Source: an uncultured Clostridium sp.
Lineage (GTDB): Bacteria; Bacillota; Clostridia; Peptostreptococcales; Peptostreptococcaceae
NCBI GenBank assembly: GCA_900550335.1
Contig: URRU01000008.1
Span: 1 to 23,209 of the forward strand
DNA: 23,209 nucleotides
Reading direction: 5' to 3'
Part shown: in pieces, positions 16,054 through 23,172 of the stretch
Position numbering within the stretch: position 1 is the stretch's first letter
Layout of the letters: each line of letters starts with the position of its first letter
Program-made: the position numbers and the translations under genes
The notes under the pieces: model-generated
Databases searched by the model: none
The model's input: the letters and a program-made list of their open reading frames with translations, nothing else
Told to the model about the DNA's origin: nothing

Positions 16054-16842
16054 TTGGTACTAGTTTTAGGTGGTACTTCGGACAGCATAAAAATATGCGA
16101 ATTAATAAATAAAAAAGGATTTTGTAACAGATATATACTTTCTGTAACAACTGAATACGGAAAAGATTTAGCTGAGGGAAAGGTGCAGCAGATTCATCTT
16201 GGTAAAATGACAGAGGAAGATATGGAGAAATTCATTATGGAAAATAAGATTTCGTTCATAATAGATGCAACTCACCCTTATGCTACAGAGGTTTCAAAAA
16301 ATGCTATAAAAGCTGCAGAAACTACGGATACAGGATATATAAGATATGAGAGAAAATCTTTACTTGAAGAGATAGATTATAAAGGATGTCGTTTTGCAGA
16401 TAGTATTGATGAGATGTGTGAAATGGCTAAAAACGGTGGATATAAGAGAATACTCATTGGAACTGGAAGTAAGAATTTAGCTAAGTATAGAGAAAATTTA
16501 CCTGGGATAGAATTATTCCCTAGAGTGCTTCCAACATCAGAAGTGATTATAGAATGTGAAAAGCTTGGATTCAATGCAGATAATATAATTGCTATGAAGG
16601 GGCCATTTTCAAAAGAGATGAATGTGGAAATGATAAAGCACTACGATATAGAACTTATGCTAACTAAAGAAAGTGGAGCAGCAGGTGGATTTTTAGAAAA
16701 AATCGACGCTTGTGAGGAATGTGGGATAGACGTACTCGTTCTTAAAAGACAGAGAATGGACTATCCAAATCAGACTAGTGAATTAAAAGATATTGAAGAT
16801 ATACTAGATATTTGGAAAGACGAAGCAAAATTTGATTACTAG
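16054..16842 (+). CDS. cbiJ: Cobalt-precorrin-6A reductase CbiJ
   Basis: CbiJ reduces the C18-C19 double bond of cobalt-precorrin-6A (CobK family). The 262 residues begin MVLVLGGTSDSIKICELI, the dinucleotide-binding start, followed by DATHPYATEVSKNAIKAA (71-88), the family's strongest signature, then YIRYERKS, RILIGTGSKNL, FPRVLP, IIAMKGPFSKEMNVEM and LTKESGAAGGFLEKIDA. The start is TTG 16054, 9 bases after AGGA at 16041-16044. No ATG fits without losing the glycine loop. The 99-base gap before it repeats a TAAGG-T word several times and holds no visible gene. Confidence 0.94.
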   Translation: MVLVLGGTSDSIKICELINKKGFCNRYILSVTTEYGKDLAEGKVQQIHLGKMTEEDMEKFIMENKISFIIDATHPYATEVSKNAIKAAETTDTGYIRYERKSLLEEIDYKGCRFADSIDEMCEMAKNGGYKRILIGTGSKNLAKYRENLPGIELFPRVLPTSEVIIECEKLGFNADNIIAMKGPFSKEMNVEMIKHYDIELMLTKESGAAGGFLEKIDACEECGIDVLVLKRQRMDYPNQTSELKDIEDILDIWKDEAKFDY

Positions 16843-16882
16843 AAAAATATAAATATATTGTAGAGAAATGGAGATAAATAAT

Positions 16883-17653
16883 ATGAAAAAGGCGATACTT
16901 GTTGTAAGTTTTGGTACTAGCTACCACGATACTAGAGAAAAAACTATACATGCGGTTGAGGATAAGATAAAAGCAGCTTTTGAAGGATATGATTTCTTTA
17001 GAGCTTTTACATCTAATATGATAATAAATAAATTGAAAAAAAGAGATGGAATAGAAATAGACAATCCAATTCAGGCTATGGATAGACTTTATGAAATGGG
17101 ATACGAAGAAGTAGTTATCCAGACATTACACATAATATGTGGACACGAATACGTAAAATTAAAAAATCAGATAGCTGAGTATAAGGATAAATTTAAGAGC
17201 ATAAAATTTGGTAGACCACTTCTTTTTGGAATAGAGGACTACAAGGAAACTGTTGAAGCTGTAAAAGAGGTAACAGATGAAATGGATTCAACTGTTGTTC
17301 TTATGGGACATGGTACTGACCACGAAAGTCACAGTGCATACCCTGCAATAGAGTACTATTTCAGAGATATGGGTGCAGATGTTTATGTTGGGACAGTTGA
17401 AGGTTATCCAGAAATAGACAGTGTAGTGAAAAGATTAAAAGAAAGAGATGTTAAAAAGGTACACCTTATGCCACTTATGCTTGTTGCAGGAGACCATGCA
17501 CAGAATGATATGGCAGGAGATGAAGAGGATTCTTGGAAAACTATAATAGAATCTGAAGGAATAGAAACAGAAGTTCATTTAAAAGGACTTGGGGAGATAG
17601 AAAAAATTCAGCAGAAATTTGTGCAGCACGCATTAGAAGCTGAAGAGGTTTAG
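16883..17653 (+). CDS. cbiK: Sirohydrochlorin cobaltochelatase CbiK
   Basis: CbiK inserts cobalt into sirohydrochlorin, the entry step of the early-cobalt (oxygen-independent) route. The 256 residues start KKAILVVSFGTSYHDTREKT. Metal-binding and catalytic positions are His143 (LMGHGTDHESH), Glu173 (GTVEGYPE) and His205 (LVAGDHAQNDM). Their spacing of 30 and 32 equals that of Salmonella CbiK (His145, Glu175, His207). No signal peptide, so it is cytoplasmic. ATG 16883 is chosen because GGAG at 16870-16873 precedes it by 9 bases; an ATG at 16868 overlaps that site. Confidence 0.95.
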   Translation: MKKAILVVSFGTSYHDTREKTIHAVEDKIKAAFEGYDFFRAFTSNMIINKLKKRDGIEIDNPIQAMDRLYEMGYEEVVIQTLHIICGHEYVKLKNQIAEYKDKFKSIKFGRPLLFGIEDYKETVEAVKEVTDEMDSTVVLMGHGTDHESHSAYPAIEYYFRDMGADVYVGTVEGYPEIDSVVKRLKERDVKKVHLMPLMLVAGDHAQNDMAGDEEDSWKTIIESEGIETEVHLKGLGEIEKIQQKFVQHALEAEEV

Positions 17654-17664
17654 AGGAGAAAAGG

Positions 17665-18375
17665 ATGGCAAAATTTTATGGAATAGGTACAGGTCCTGGA
17701 GATAGCTCGTTACTTACGATAAAAGCAGTGGAGACTTTAAAAAAAATAGATATATTATTTACTCCAGAGCCTAAAAAGGGTGGAGAAAGCTTAGCTTTGT
17801 CGATAGTTAAAGACTATTTACCAGAGGATTTAGAGATAAGACAGAGACATTTCCCGATGAATTTTAACGGAGAAGAGAAGATAAAGGCTTGGGAAGAGAT
17901 AGCTCTAGAAATAGAAGATGAAATAAACATAAATGGAAAAGATGTAGGATTTGTAACACTTGGAGATCCGATGATTTATAGTACTTATGTTTATATAATG
18001 GAAAGACTTAGTGAAGATGTGGAAGTGGTTACAATACCTGGAATATCTTCATTCTCTAATATAGCATCTTCCAACAATTTCCCTCTTGTTATGGATACAG
18101 ATGCACTTGTTGTGACTCCATGCACAATAGAAGAGGAAAAGTTGGACTTTATACTTCAAAACTACAACTGCATAGTTTTGATGAAGGTTTATAAGAATTT
18201 CAAAGAAGTAATATCTAAATTAGAAGAATTTAGATTGATTGATAATGCAATACTTGTCAGCAACTCATCTCAGGATAGAGAAGTTGTCTATAAGGATTTA
18301 AGAGAAGCTGGACTTGAGGATAAGATTTCCTATTTCTCAACAATTTTAGTAAACAAAAGCTATAAAAACAAATAG
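17665..18375 (+). CDS. cbiL: Cobalt-factor II C20-methyltransferase CbiL
   Basis: CbiL methylates C20 of the CbiK product, preparing ring contraction. The 236 residues open KFYGIGTGPGDSSLLTIKAV, then LFTPEPKKGGESLALSIV (31-48), where the P-x-P-K-GGES stretch is CbiL/CobI-specific, FPMNF, VTLGDPMIYSTY (97-108), IPGISSFSNIAS and VLMKVYKNF. It lies 11 bases after cbiK with GAGGAG at the junction, so consecutive enzymes are encoded together. Confidence 0.95.
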   Translation: MAKFYGIGTGPGDSSLLTIKAVETLKKIDILFTPEPKKGGESLALSIVKDYLPEDLEIRQRHFPMNFNGEEKIKAWEEIALEIEDEININGKDVGFVTLGDPMIYSTYVYIMERLSEDVEVVTIPGISSFSNIASSNNFPLVMDTDALVVTPCTIEEEKLDFILQNYNCIVLMKVYKNFKEVISKLEEFRLIDNAILVSNSSQDREVVYKDLREAGLEDKISYFSTILVNKSYKNK

Positions 18376-18388
18376 AAAGGCGATAGAA

Positions 18389-19288
18389 ATGAAGATACGA
18401 GTAGGAACTAGGGGAAGTAATTTAGCGCTTATACAGACAAATTGGGCGATTGATAGACTGAAAGAAAAATTCCCTGAGGTTGAGTTTGAAGTTAAGATAA
18501 TAAAAACAAAGGGAGATAAAATCCTACATTTATCACTAGATAAGATAGGGGATAAAGGACTTTTTGTTAAAGAGATAGAAAGTCAGCTACTAGAAGGTGA
18601 GATAGATTTAGCTGTTCACAGTATGAAGGATATGCCAGCTGAGGTAGTTGAAGGTTTAAAATTTGCAGCAGTTCCAAAGAGAGAAGACCCAAGAGATGTA
18701 ATAATACTTAGAGAAGGTTTAAATAGTTTTGATGAACTTCCAATAGGAGCAACAATAGGAACTGGGAGCAAGAGAAGAAAATATCAGCTTTTAAGAAAAA
18801 GACCAGATTTGAATATTGTTCCAATAAGGGGAAATATAGAAACTAGAATATCTAAAATCGAATCTGAAAATTTAGATGGGATAGTTTTAGCTGCATCTGG
18901 TGTAATTAGAGCAGATTTAGAGGAAAAGATAACAGAATTTCTTACTGTAGATTTAATGATACCAGCACCAGCACAGGGAGCACTTGCCTTAGAAATAAGG
19001 GAAAATGATGAAAAGCTTGAAAAAATGATAGATGCTATAAGAGACGAGGTTTCTCAGATTCAGACTGATGCAGAGAGAAGTTATCTTGCTGGAATAGACG
19101 GAAGCTGTCATATTCCAATGGGTGCATACTGTGAGGTAGACGGAGAAAAACTGACTCTTACTGGAATTTTTGGAGATGAGGACGGAGAAAAGATAACTGT
19201 TGCATCTCTTGAAGGGGATAGAAATAATCCAAAAGAGCTTGGAAGCAATTTGGCTAAGCTTATTTTGAAAAAGCACAGAGAAGAATAA
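18389..19288 (+). CDS. hemC: Hydroxymethylbilane synthase (porphobilinogen deaminase)
   Basis: HemC polymerises four porphobilinogen units into hydroxymethylbilane, which the HemD half of the next protein cyclises. The 299 residues contain RVGTRGSNLALIQT (4-17), GDKGLFVKEIE (54-64), the catalytic Asp81 in VHSMKDMP, IGTGSKRRKYQL, IRGNIETRI, and Cys240 in IDGSCHIPMGAY, which carries the dipyrromethane cofactor. All key residues are intact. It follows cbiL by 13 bases, so the general tetrapyrrole step is co-expressed with the cobalamin genes. Confidence 0.96.
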   Translation: MKIRVGTRGSNLALIQTNWAIDRLKEKFPEVEFEVKIIKTKGDKILHLSLDKIGDKGLFVKEIESQLLEGEIDLAVHSMKDMPAEVVEGLKFAAVPKREDPRDVIILREGLNSFDELPIGATIGTGSKRRKYQLLRKRPDLNIVPIRGNIETRISKIESENLDGIVLAASGVIRADLEEKITEFLTVDLMIPAPAQGALALEIRENDEKLEKMIDAIRDEVSQIQTDAERSYLAGIDGSCHIPMGAYCEVDGEKLTLTGIFGDEDGEKITVASLEGDRNNPKELGSNLAKLILKKHREE

Positions 19289-19334
19289 TATTATTTATAG
19301 ATTAAAATAAAAAGATTAGTGAAAATAAATTAGT

Positions 19335-19356
19335 ACAAATAAAAGCACAAATAAAA
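19335..19356 (+). repeat. 12-bp direct repeat between hemC and cobA-hemD
   Basis: ACAAATAAAA occurs at 19335-19344 and 19347-19356, a 12-base period, within a 116-base AT-rich spacer (19289-19404). No promoter of convincing quality is seen there. Confidence 0.7.
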
Positions 19357-19404
19357 TGGATAGATTAATATAAATTAAATAGATAATAGAAATGAGGATT
19401 TTTG

Positions 19405-20901
19405 ATGAAAGGAAAGGTATATCTTGTAGGTGCGGGGCCTGGAGATACAAAGCTTATGACTTTAAAAGGTCTTGAGTGTATCAAAAAGTCCGATGTAATA
19501 ATATACGATAGACTTGCAAATGATGAATTTTTAAAAGAGGCCAAAGAAGATTGTGAGTTTATTTATGTTGGGAAGAAATCGAGTAATCATATACTCCCAC
19601 AGGATATGATAAACGAGGTAATCGCTCAAAAGGCACTTGAAGGAAAGATTGTAACTAGATTAAAGGGTGGAGACCCGTATGTTTTTGGTAGAGGTGGAGA
19701 AGAAGCTGAGGTACTTTACGATGAAGGGATAGACTTTGAAATTGTACCAGGGATAACTTCTGCAATAGGTGGACTTTGTTATGCAGGAATACCTATAACT
19801 CATAGAGATTATGCGTCTTCATTCCATGTAATTACAGGACATCTGAGAGAAGACGAGGACAAGGAGATAAACTGGAATGCTCTTGCTAACTGCAAGGGAA
19901 CACTAGTATTTTTAATGGGTATAGGAAATCTTAAACATATAAGTGATAGACTTATAGAAGAAGGTAGAGATCCAAAAACACCGGTTGCTTTTGTAAGTTG
20001 GGCTACTAGATACAATCAGAAAACAGTTGTTACAGATTTAGAAAATGCGTATGAAGTGGCACAGGAGAAAAAGGTAAAAGCTCCATCGTTAATCGTTGTT
20101 GGAGATGTTGTAAAGGTGAGAGATAAGCTGAATTTCTTTGAAAATAGAGCTTTATTTGGAAAGAAAGTGATTGTGACTAGAGCTAGAAAGCAGAGCAGCG
20201 ACCTTTCTGAAAAAATAAACTCTCTTGGAGGGAAGGCAGTGGAGCTTCCGGTTATCAAAATTGAGAAAAATGACGATACAGAGCTTAGAAAAGAGATAGA
20301 GAATTTAAGAGATTATACACATATTGTATTTACAAGCAGAAATGGTGTTGAACTGTTCTTTGAAACTTTAGATGAGATGGGACTTGATTCTAGGGTATTC
20401 TTTGGAGTTAAAGTCTGTTCAATAGGAGCAGGTACTTCTGAGGAACTTATGAAGAGAGGTATAAAAGCCGATATAGTGCCTGAAAGATTTGTGGCAGAAT
20501 CTCTATTTGAAGAGATGAAAAAAACTGTGAAAAGTAGCGATAGGATTTTAATTCCTAGGTCTGAAAATGCTAGAGAATTTTTAGCGGATAAGTTGAAGGA
20601 AATTTGTGAGGTAACAGAGGTATTTAGTTATAAGACTGTGATAGATGAGAAGAGTAGAGAGATTGCAGAAGATGTACTGAAATCTGATGTGGATTATGTT
20701 ACGTTTACAAGTAGCTCTACTGTGAAAAATCTTGTTGAGATTGCAGGGGAAAATTATAAGGAATTGCTTGAAGGCAAGAAACTTGTGTCTATTGGGCCTG
20801 TGACTAGTAGGACGATAGAGGAGTTTGGTCTTGATGTATATAAAGAGGCTGAAGTGAGTACGATTGCTGGAGTGGTTGATGTACTTATAGGAGATAGATA
20901 A
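19405..20901 (+). CDS. cobA-hemD: Uroporphyrinogen III methyltransferase / uroporphyrinogen III synthase fusion (CobA-HemD)
   Basis: One 498-residue polypeptide performs two consecutive steps. Residues 1-245 are the SAM-dependent CobA domain (C2 and C7 methylation to precorrin-2): VYLVGAGPGDTKLMTLKG, VIIYDRLAN, VTRLKGGDPYVFGRGGEE (about 83-100) and the IPITHRDYASSFHVITGH block. Residues about 248-498 are the HemD domain: GKKVIVTRARKQSSDLSEKI, FTSRNGVELFF, SIGAGTSEEL, IPRSENAREFL and TFTSSSTVKNL. HemD is poorly conserved in general, but these motifs suffice. ATG 19405 lies 6 bases after AGGA; TTG 19402 directly before it is too close. The fusion order CobA-HemD is common in Firmicutes and commits uroporphyrinogen III to the corrinoid/siroheme side rather than to heme. 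Confidence 0.95.
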   Translation: MKGKVYLVGAGPGDTKLMTLKGLECIKKSDVIIYDRLANDEFLKEAKEDCEFIYVGKKSSNHILPQDMINEVIAQKALEGKIVTRLKGGDPYVFGRGGEEAEVLYDEGIDFEIVPGITSAIGGLCYAGIPITHRDYASSFHVITGHLREDEDKEINWNALANCKGTLVFLMGIGNLKHISDRLIEEGRDPKTPVAFVSWATRYNQKTVVTDLENAYEVAQEKKVKAPSLIVVGDVVKVRDKLNFFENRALFGKKVIVTRARKQSSDLSEKINSLGGKAVELPVIKIEKNDDTELRKEIENLRDYTHIVFTSRNGVELFFETLDEMGLDSRVFFGVKVCSIGAGTSEELMKRGIKADIVPERFVAESLFEEMKKTVKSSDRILIPRSENAREFLADKLKEICEVTEVFSYKTVIDEKSREIAEDVLKSDVDYVTFTSSSTVKNLVEIAGENYKELLEGKKLVSIGPVTSRTIEEFGLDVYKEAEVSTIAGVVDVLIGDR

Positions 20902-20904
20902 ATT

Positions 20905-21669
20905 ATGAATACTTGTAAAATAAGAAACATAGTTTTAGGAGAAGGTGCTCCTAAGGTATGCGTACCAATAGTAGGAAAAACCAAAGTAGAGATTATAGAT
21001 TTGGCTAAAAAGATAAAAGAGGTTGGTACGGATATAGTAGAATTTAGAGCAGATTGGTTTGAGGATATATTCAACTTTGAAAAGATAGAGGAAGTTTTAA
21101 AAGAAATCAGAGAAATATTAATCGAAACTCCTATATTATTCACTTTCAGAACTTTAAAAGAAGGTGGAGAAAAGGCAATAGAATTAGAAAAATACGTAGA
21201 ACTAAATACAAATGTTATAAATACAGGATTAGTTGATGCTATTGATGTTGAAATATTTACAGGTGATGAATTTGTTAAGGCTGTTGTAGAGTCAGCACAT
21301 GAAAATGGTGTAAAAGTAATTGGATCAAATCACGATTTTTATAAGACTCCGGAAAAAGATGAGATAGTATGCAGACTAAGGAAGATGCAAGAATTAAACG
21401 TTGATGTTGCTAAGATAGCGGTTATGCCACAAAGTAAAAAAGATGTTATAACCCTTCTTGCAGCTACTGAAGAGATGTACACTAATTATGCGAATAGACC
21501 AATTATAACAATGTCTATGTCAAAATTAGGTGTTGTAAGTAGGTTAGTTGGAGAGGCGTTTGGTTCAGTGCTTACTTTTGGAGCAGTTGGAAAGACATCA
21601 GCACCAGGTCAGATAAATGTTGAGGATTTGAAATCTGCTTTGAGTATAGTTCACAATAGCTTACATTAG
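20905..21669 (+). CDS. aroD: Type I 3-dehydroquinate dehydratase AroD
   Basis: This enzyme dehydrates 3-dehydroquinate to 3-dehydroshikimate in the shikimate pathway through a Schiff base. In 254 residues, Glu46 (VEFRADW), His143 (SNHDF), Lys170 (VAKIAVMP), Arg213, Ser232 and Gln236 (TSAPGQ) fall at exactly the positions known from Salmonella AroD, so it should be active. It starts 3 bases after cobA-hemD. AGGAGA at 20889-20894, inside the hemD end, is its ribosome site, so it belongs to the operon's last cistrons. A shikimate enzyme has no direct role in corrin synthesis. No other aro gene is in the window. The operon terminator follows. Confidence 0.96.
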   Translation: MNTCKIRNIVLGEGAPKVCVPIVGKTKVEIIDLAKKIKEVGTDIVEFRADWFEDIFNFEKIEEVLKEIREILIETPILFTFRTLKEGGEKAIELEKYVELNTNVINTGLVDAIDVEIFTGDEFVKAVVESAHENGVKVIGSNHDFYKTPEKDEIVCRLRKMQELNVDVAKIAVMPQSKKDVITLLAATEEMYTNYANRPIITMSMSKLGVVSRLVGEAFGSVLTFGAVGKTSAPGQINVEDLKSALSIVHNSLH

Positions 21670-21695
21670 ACAAAGTTGTTTAGTTGATATATAAT
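21667..21695 (+). promoter_or_regulatory. Near-consensus sigma-A promoter overlapping the aroD stop
   Basis: TAGACA (21667-21672) and a perfect TATAAT (21690-21695) are separated by 17 bases: five of six and six of six consensus positions. The -35 box begins with the aroD stop codon. The expected start, about 21702, lies only 8 bases before the terminator hairpin, so this promoter would read straight into it. Confidence 0.6.
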
Positions 21696-21709
21696 AGATG
21701 AATACGGGG

Positions 21710-21742
21710 AAAAGGGGGCTAATATTTATGCCTCCTTTTTTT
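21710..21742 (+). terminator. Intrinsic terminator of the cobalamin operon
   Basis: AAAAGGGGGC (21710-21719) pairs with GCCTCCTTTT (21730-21739) in a 10-bp stem with one G-T wobble and a 10-base loop. A run of seven T ends at 21742. It is the strongest terminator in the window and the only clear one after 3482. It also sits within the leader expected from the promoter at 21667-21695. Confidence 0.85.
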
Positions 21743-21762
21743 GCTAGTGGGGACTAGCTTTT
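21743..21762 (+). promoter_or_regulatory. Second hairpin in the leader of the arginase-fold gene
   Basis: GCTAGT (21743-21748) and ACTAGC (21753-21758) form a perfect 6-bp stem with a GGGG loop, followed by TTTT and, directly after, the ribosome site AAAGGG (21764-21769). It could be a weak second terminator or a translation-controlling hairpin. Its effect is unknown. Confidence 0.45.
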
Positions 21763-21780
21763 GAAAGGGATGAATAGAAA

Positions 21781-22551
21781 ATGCAGTATAAGGATAGAAA
21801 TTTAGTTGTTAATTTTAGCAATACATATTCTAGTAGTGTTGTAGATAGTTTGGATAATACAGATTGGATAGATTGTTCAGATATATCTGGTACAAATATG
21901 TATTGCACAGATGAAGCAGCAGAGGAAATCAATAAAAGATTGAGAGAATACAGTCCAAATGGTGTGCATTTTATAGATTCAGGAAATTATCATTATATGA
22001 CAGAGTTTTTTGTAGATAAGTTGGATTGTAAATTTTCTCTTGTTTTGTTTGATTACCATAATGATATGCAAGTTCCGATGATTCACAGTTTTACTAGTTG
22101 TGGAGATTGGGCAAGAGAGGTATTAGAGAATAACGATAATTTAGAGCAGTTAATTTTGATAGGGCCAAGTCAGAGGAATATAAATGATATTGAAGGTTTG
22201 CCAAAGGATAAGTTTGATAAATTGGTGTGTATAAGCCTTCAAGATTTAGAAAAGCATGTGGCAGAGGAAAAGTTGGAGCTTATAAAGAATGATATACCTC
22301 TGTATGTTTCTATAGATAAGGATGTTTTGAGCAGACATTATGCAAAGACGAATTGGAGTCAAGGTGAGATGTCTGTAGAGCTTTTGAAAAGGATATTGAA
22401 GAGATTTTTAGTAGAGCATGAAATTATAGGGGCTGATATTTGTGGAGAACAGAGTCCTTATGAACCTATGCCAGAGTTTTTTGAAGATAGAGAGATTAAT
22501 AAAAAGACGAATAAATCGTTGTATAAGTTTTTGACTAAGGTAATAAAATAA
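21781..22551 (+). CDS. Arginase-fold (ureohydrolase family) protein, substrate unknown
   Basis: A 256-residue protein with the binuclear manganese site of the arginase superfamily. His71 lies in DSGNYHYM (in place of GGDHS), Asp91, His93 and Asp95 in LFDYHNDMQ (DxHxD), and Asp179 and Asp181 in SIDKDVL. GADICGEQSP matches the late G-x-D-I-x-E strand. All six metal ligands are present, so it is probably a hydrolase of a guanidino, formimino or acetyl-amine compound. The substrate loops do not look like arginase, agmatinase or formimidoylglutamase, and at 256 residues it is shorter than the usual 300 or so. The ATG follows AAAGGG by 11 bases. It has its own promoter after the cobalamin operon and is followed 36 bases later by the precorrin-2 dehydrogenase. 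Function beyond the family is not assigned. Confidence 0.75.
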   Translation: MQYKDRNLVVNFSNTYSSSVVDSLDNTDWIDCSDISGTNMYCTDEAAEEINKRLREYSPNGVHFIDSGNYHYMTEFFVDKLDCKFSLVLFDYHNDMQVPMIHSFTSCGDWAREVLENNDNLEQLILIGPSQRNINDIEGLPKDKFDKLVCISLQDLEKHVAEEKLELIKNDIPLYVSIDKDVLSRHYAKTNWSQGEMSVELLKRILKRFLVEHEIIGADICGEQSPYEPMPEFFEDREINKKTNKSLYKFLTKVIK

Positions 22552-22587
22552 GAGAAATTGAGGAAAATAGGGAAAAGAGGTGTAGTT

Positions 22588-23172
22588 TTGTTTTATCCAG
22601 TAAATATTAATTTAGACAATATGGAGATAATAATAGTTGGTGGGGGAAAGGTAGCACTTAGAAAATGTATGAATTTTTTAGACTTTGGAAAGAGTGTTAC
22701 TGTTTTAGCTCCGGAGTTTGATAGTAGATTTTTAGAGATAGGAAATAAGGTTGATTTAATTAATGATATTTTTAAAGAAGAATATATAGAAAAATTTGAT
22801 ATAGTTGTGGCTGCTACTGATAATAAAGAGGTTAATGAGGAGATTGCTTGTATTTGTAGGAAAAAGTCTAAGTTAATAAATGTTGTGGATAGTAGAGATC
22901 TTTCTGATTTTACAGTTTCATCTTATGTAAAAAGAGGGGATTTATTAATAGGAATATCTACAGGTGGCAAAATTCCGGCACTATCTGCAAAAATTAGGGA
23001 AGAATTAGAAGAGATATATGATGAATCTTTTGCAGAATATGTAGATATATTAGGAGAGATAAGAGAAAAAATTATTAAAAAATATGAAAATAAGGAAGAA
23101 AGAAAAGAAGCACTGAAGTCATTGGTAAAACTAAACATGAACGAGTTAGAAGAGCTTGAAAAAAGTATATAA
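22588..23172 (+). CDS. Precorrin-2 dehydrogenase (CysG N-terminal / Met8 / SirC family)
   Basis: It oxidises precorrin-2 to sirohydrochlorin with NAD; some members also insert iron to give siroheme. The 194-residue protein begins FYPVNINLDNMEIIIVGGGK, where the Y-P-V start and the GGGKVALRK loop (18-26) are typical. It continues with VVAATDNKEVNEEI, NVVDSRDLSDFTVSSYVKRG (Asp101 corresponds to the catalytic Asp of CysG) and ISTGGKIPALSAKIREELE. TTG 22588 is chosen because AAGAGG at 22575-22580 is 7 bases before it and family members start at this point. An earlier TTG at 22558 would add ten unconserved residues. It provides the sirohydrochlorin that CbiK needs, so it completes the pathway of the operon although it lies in a separate unit. 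A hemA gene often follows, but the window ends 37 bases later. Confidence 0.9.
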   Translation: MFYPVNINLDNMEIIIVGGGKVALRKCMNFLDFGKSVTVLAPEFDSRFLEIGNKVDLINDIFKEEYIEKFDIVVAATDNKEVNEEIACICRKKSKLINVVDSRDLSDFTVSSYVKRGDLLIGISTGGKIPALSAKIREELEEIYDESFAEYVDILGEIREKIIKKYENKEERKEALKSLVKLNMNELEELEKSI

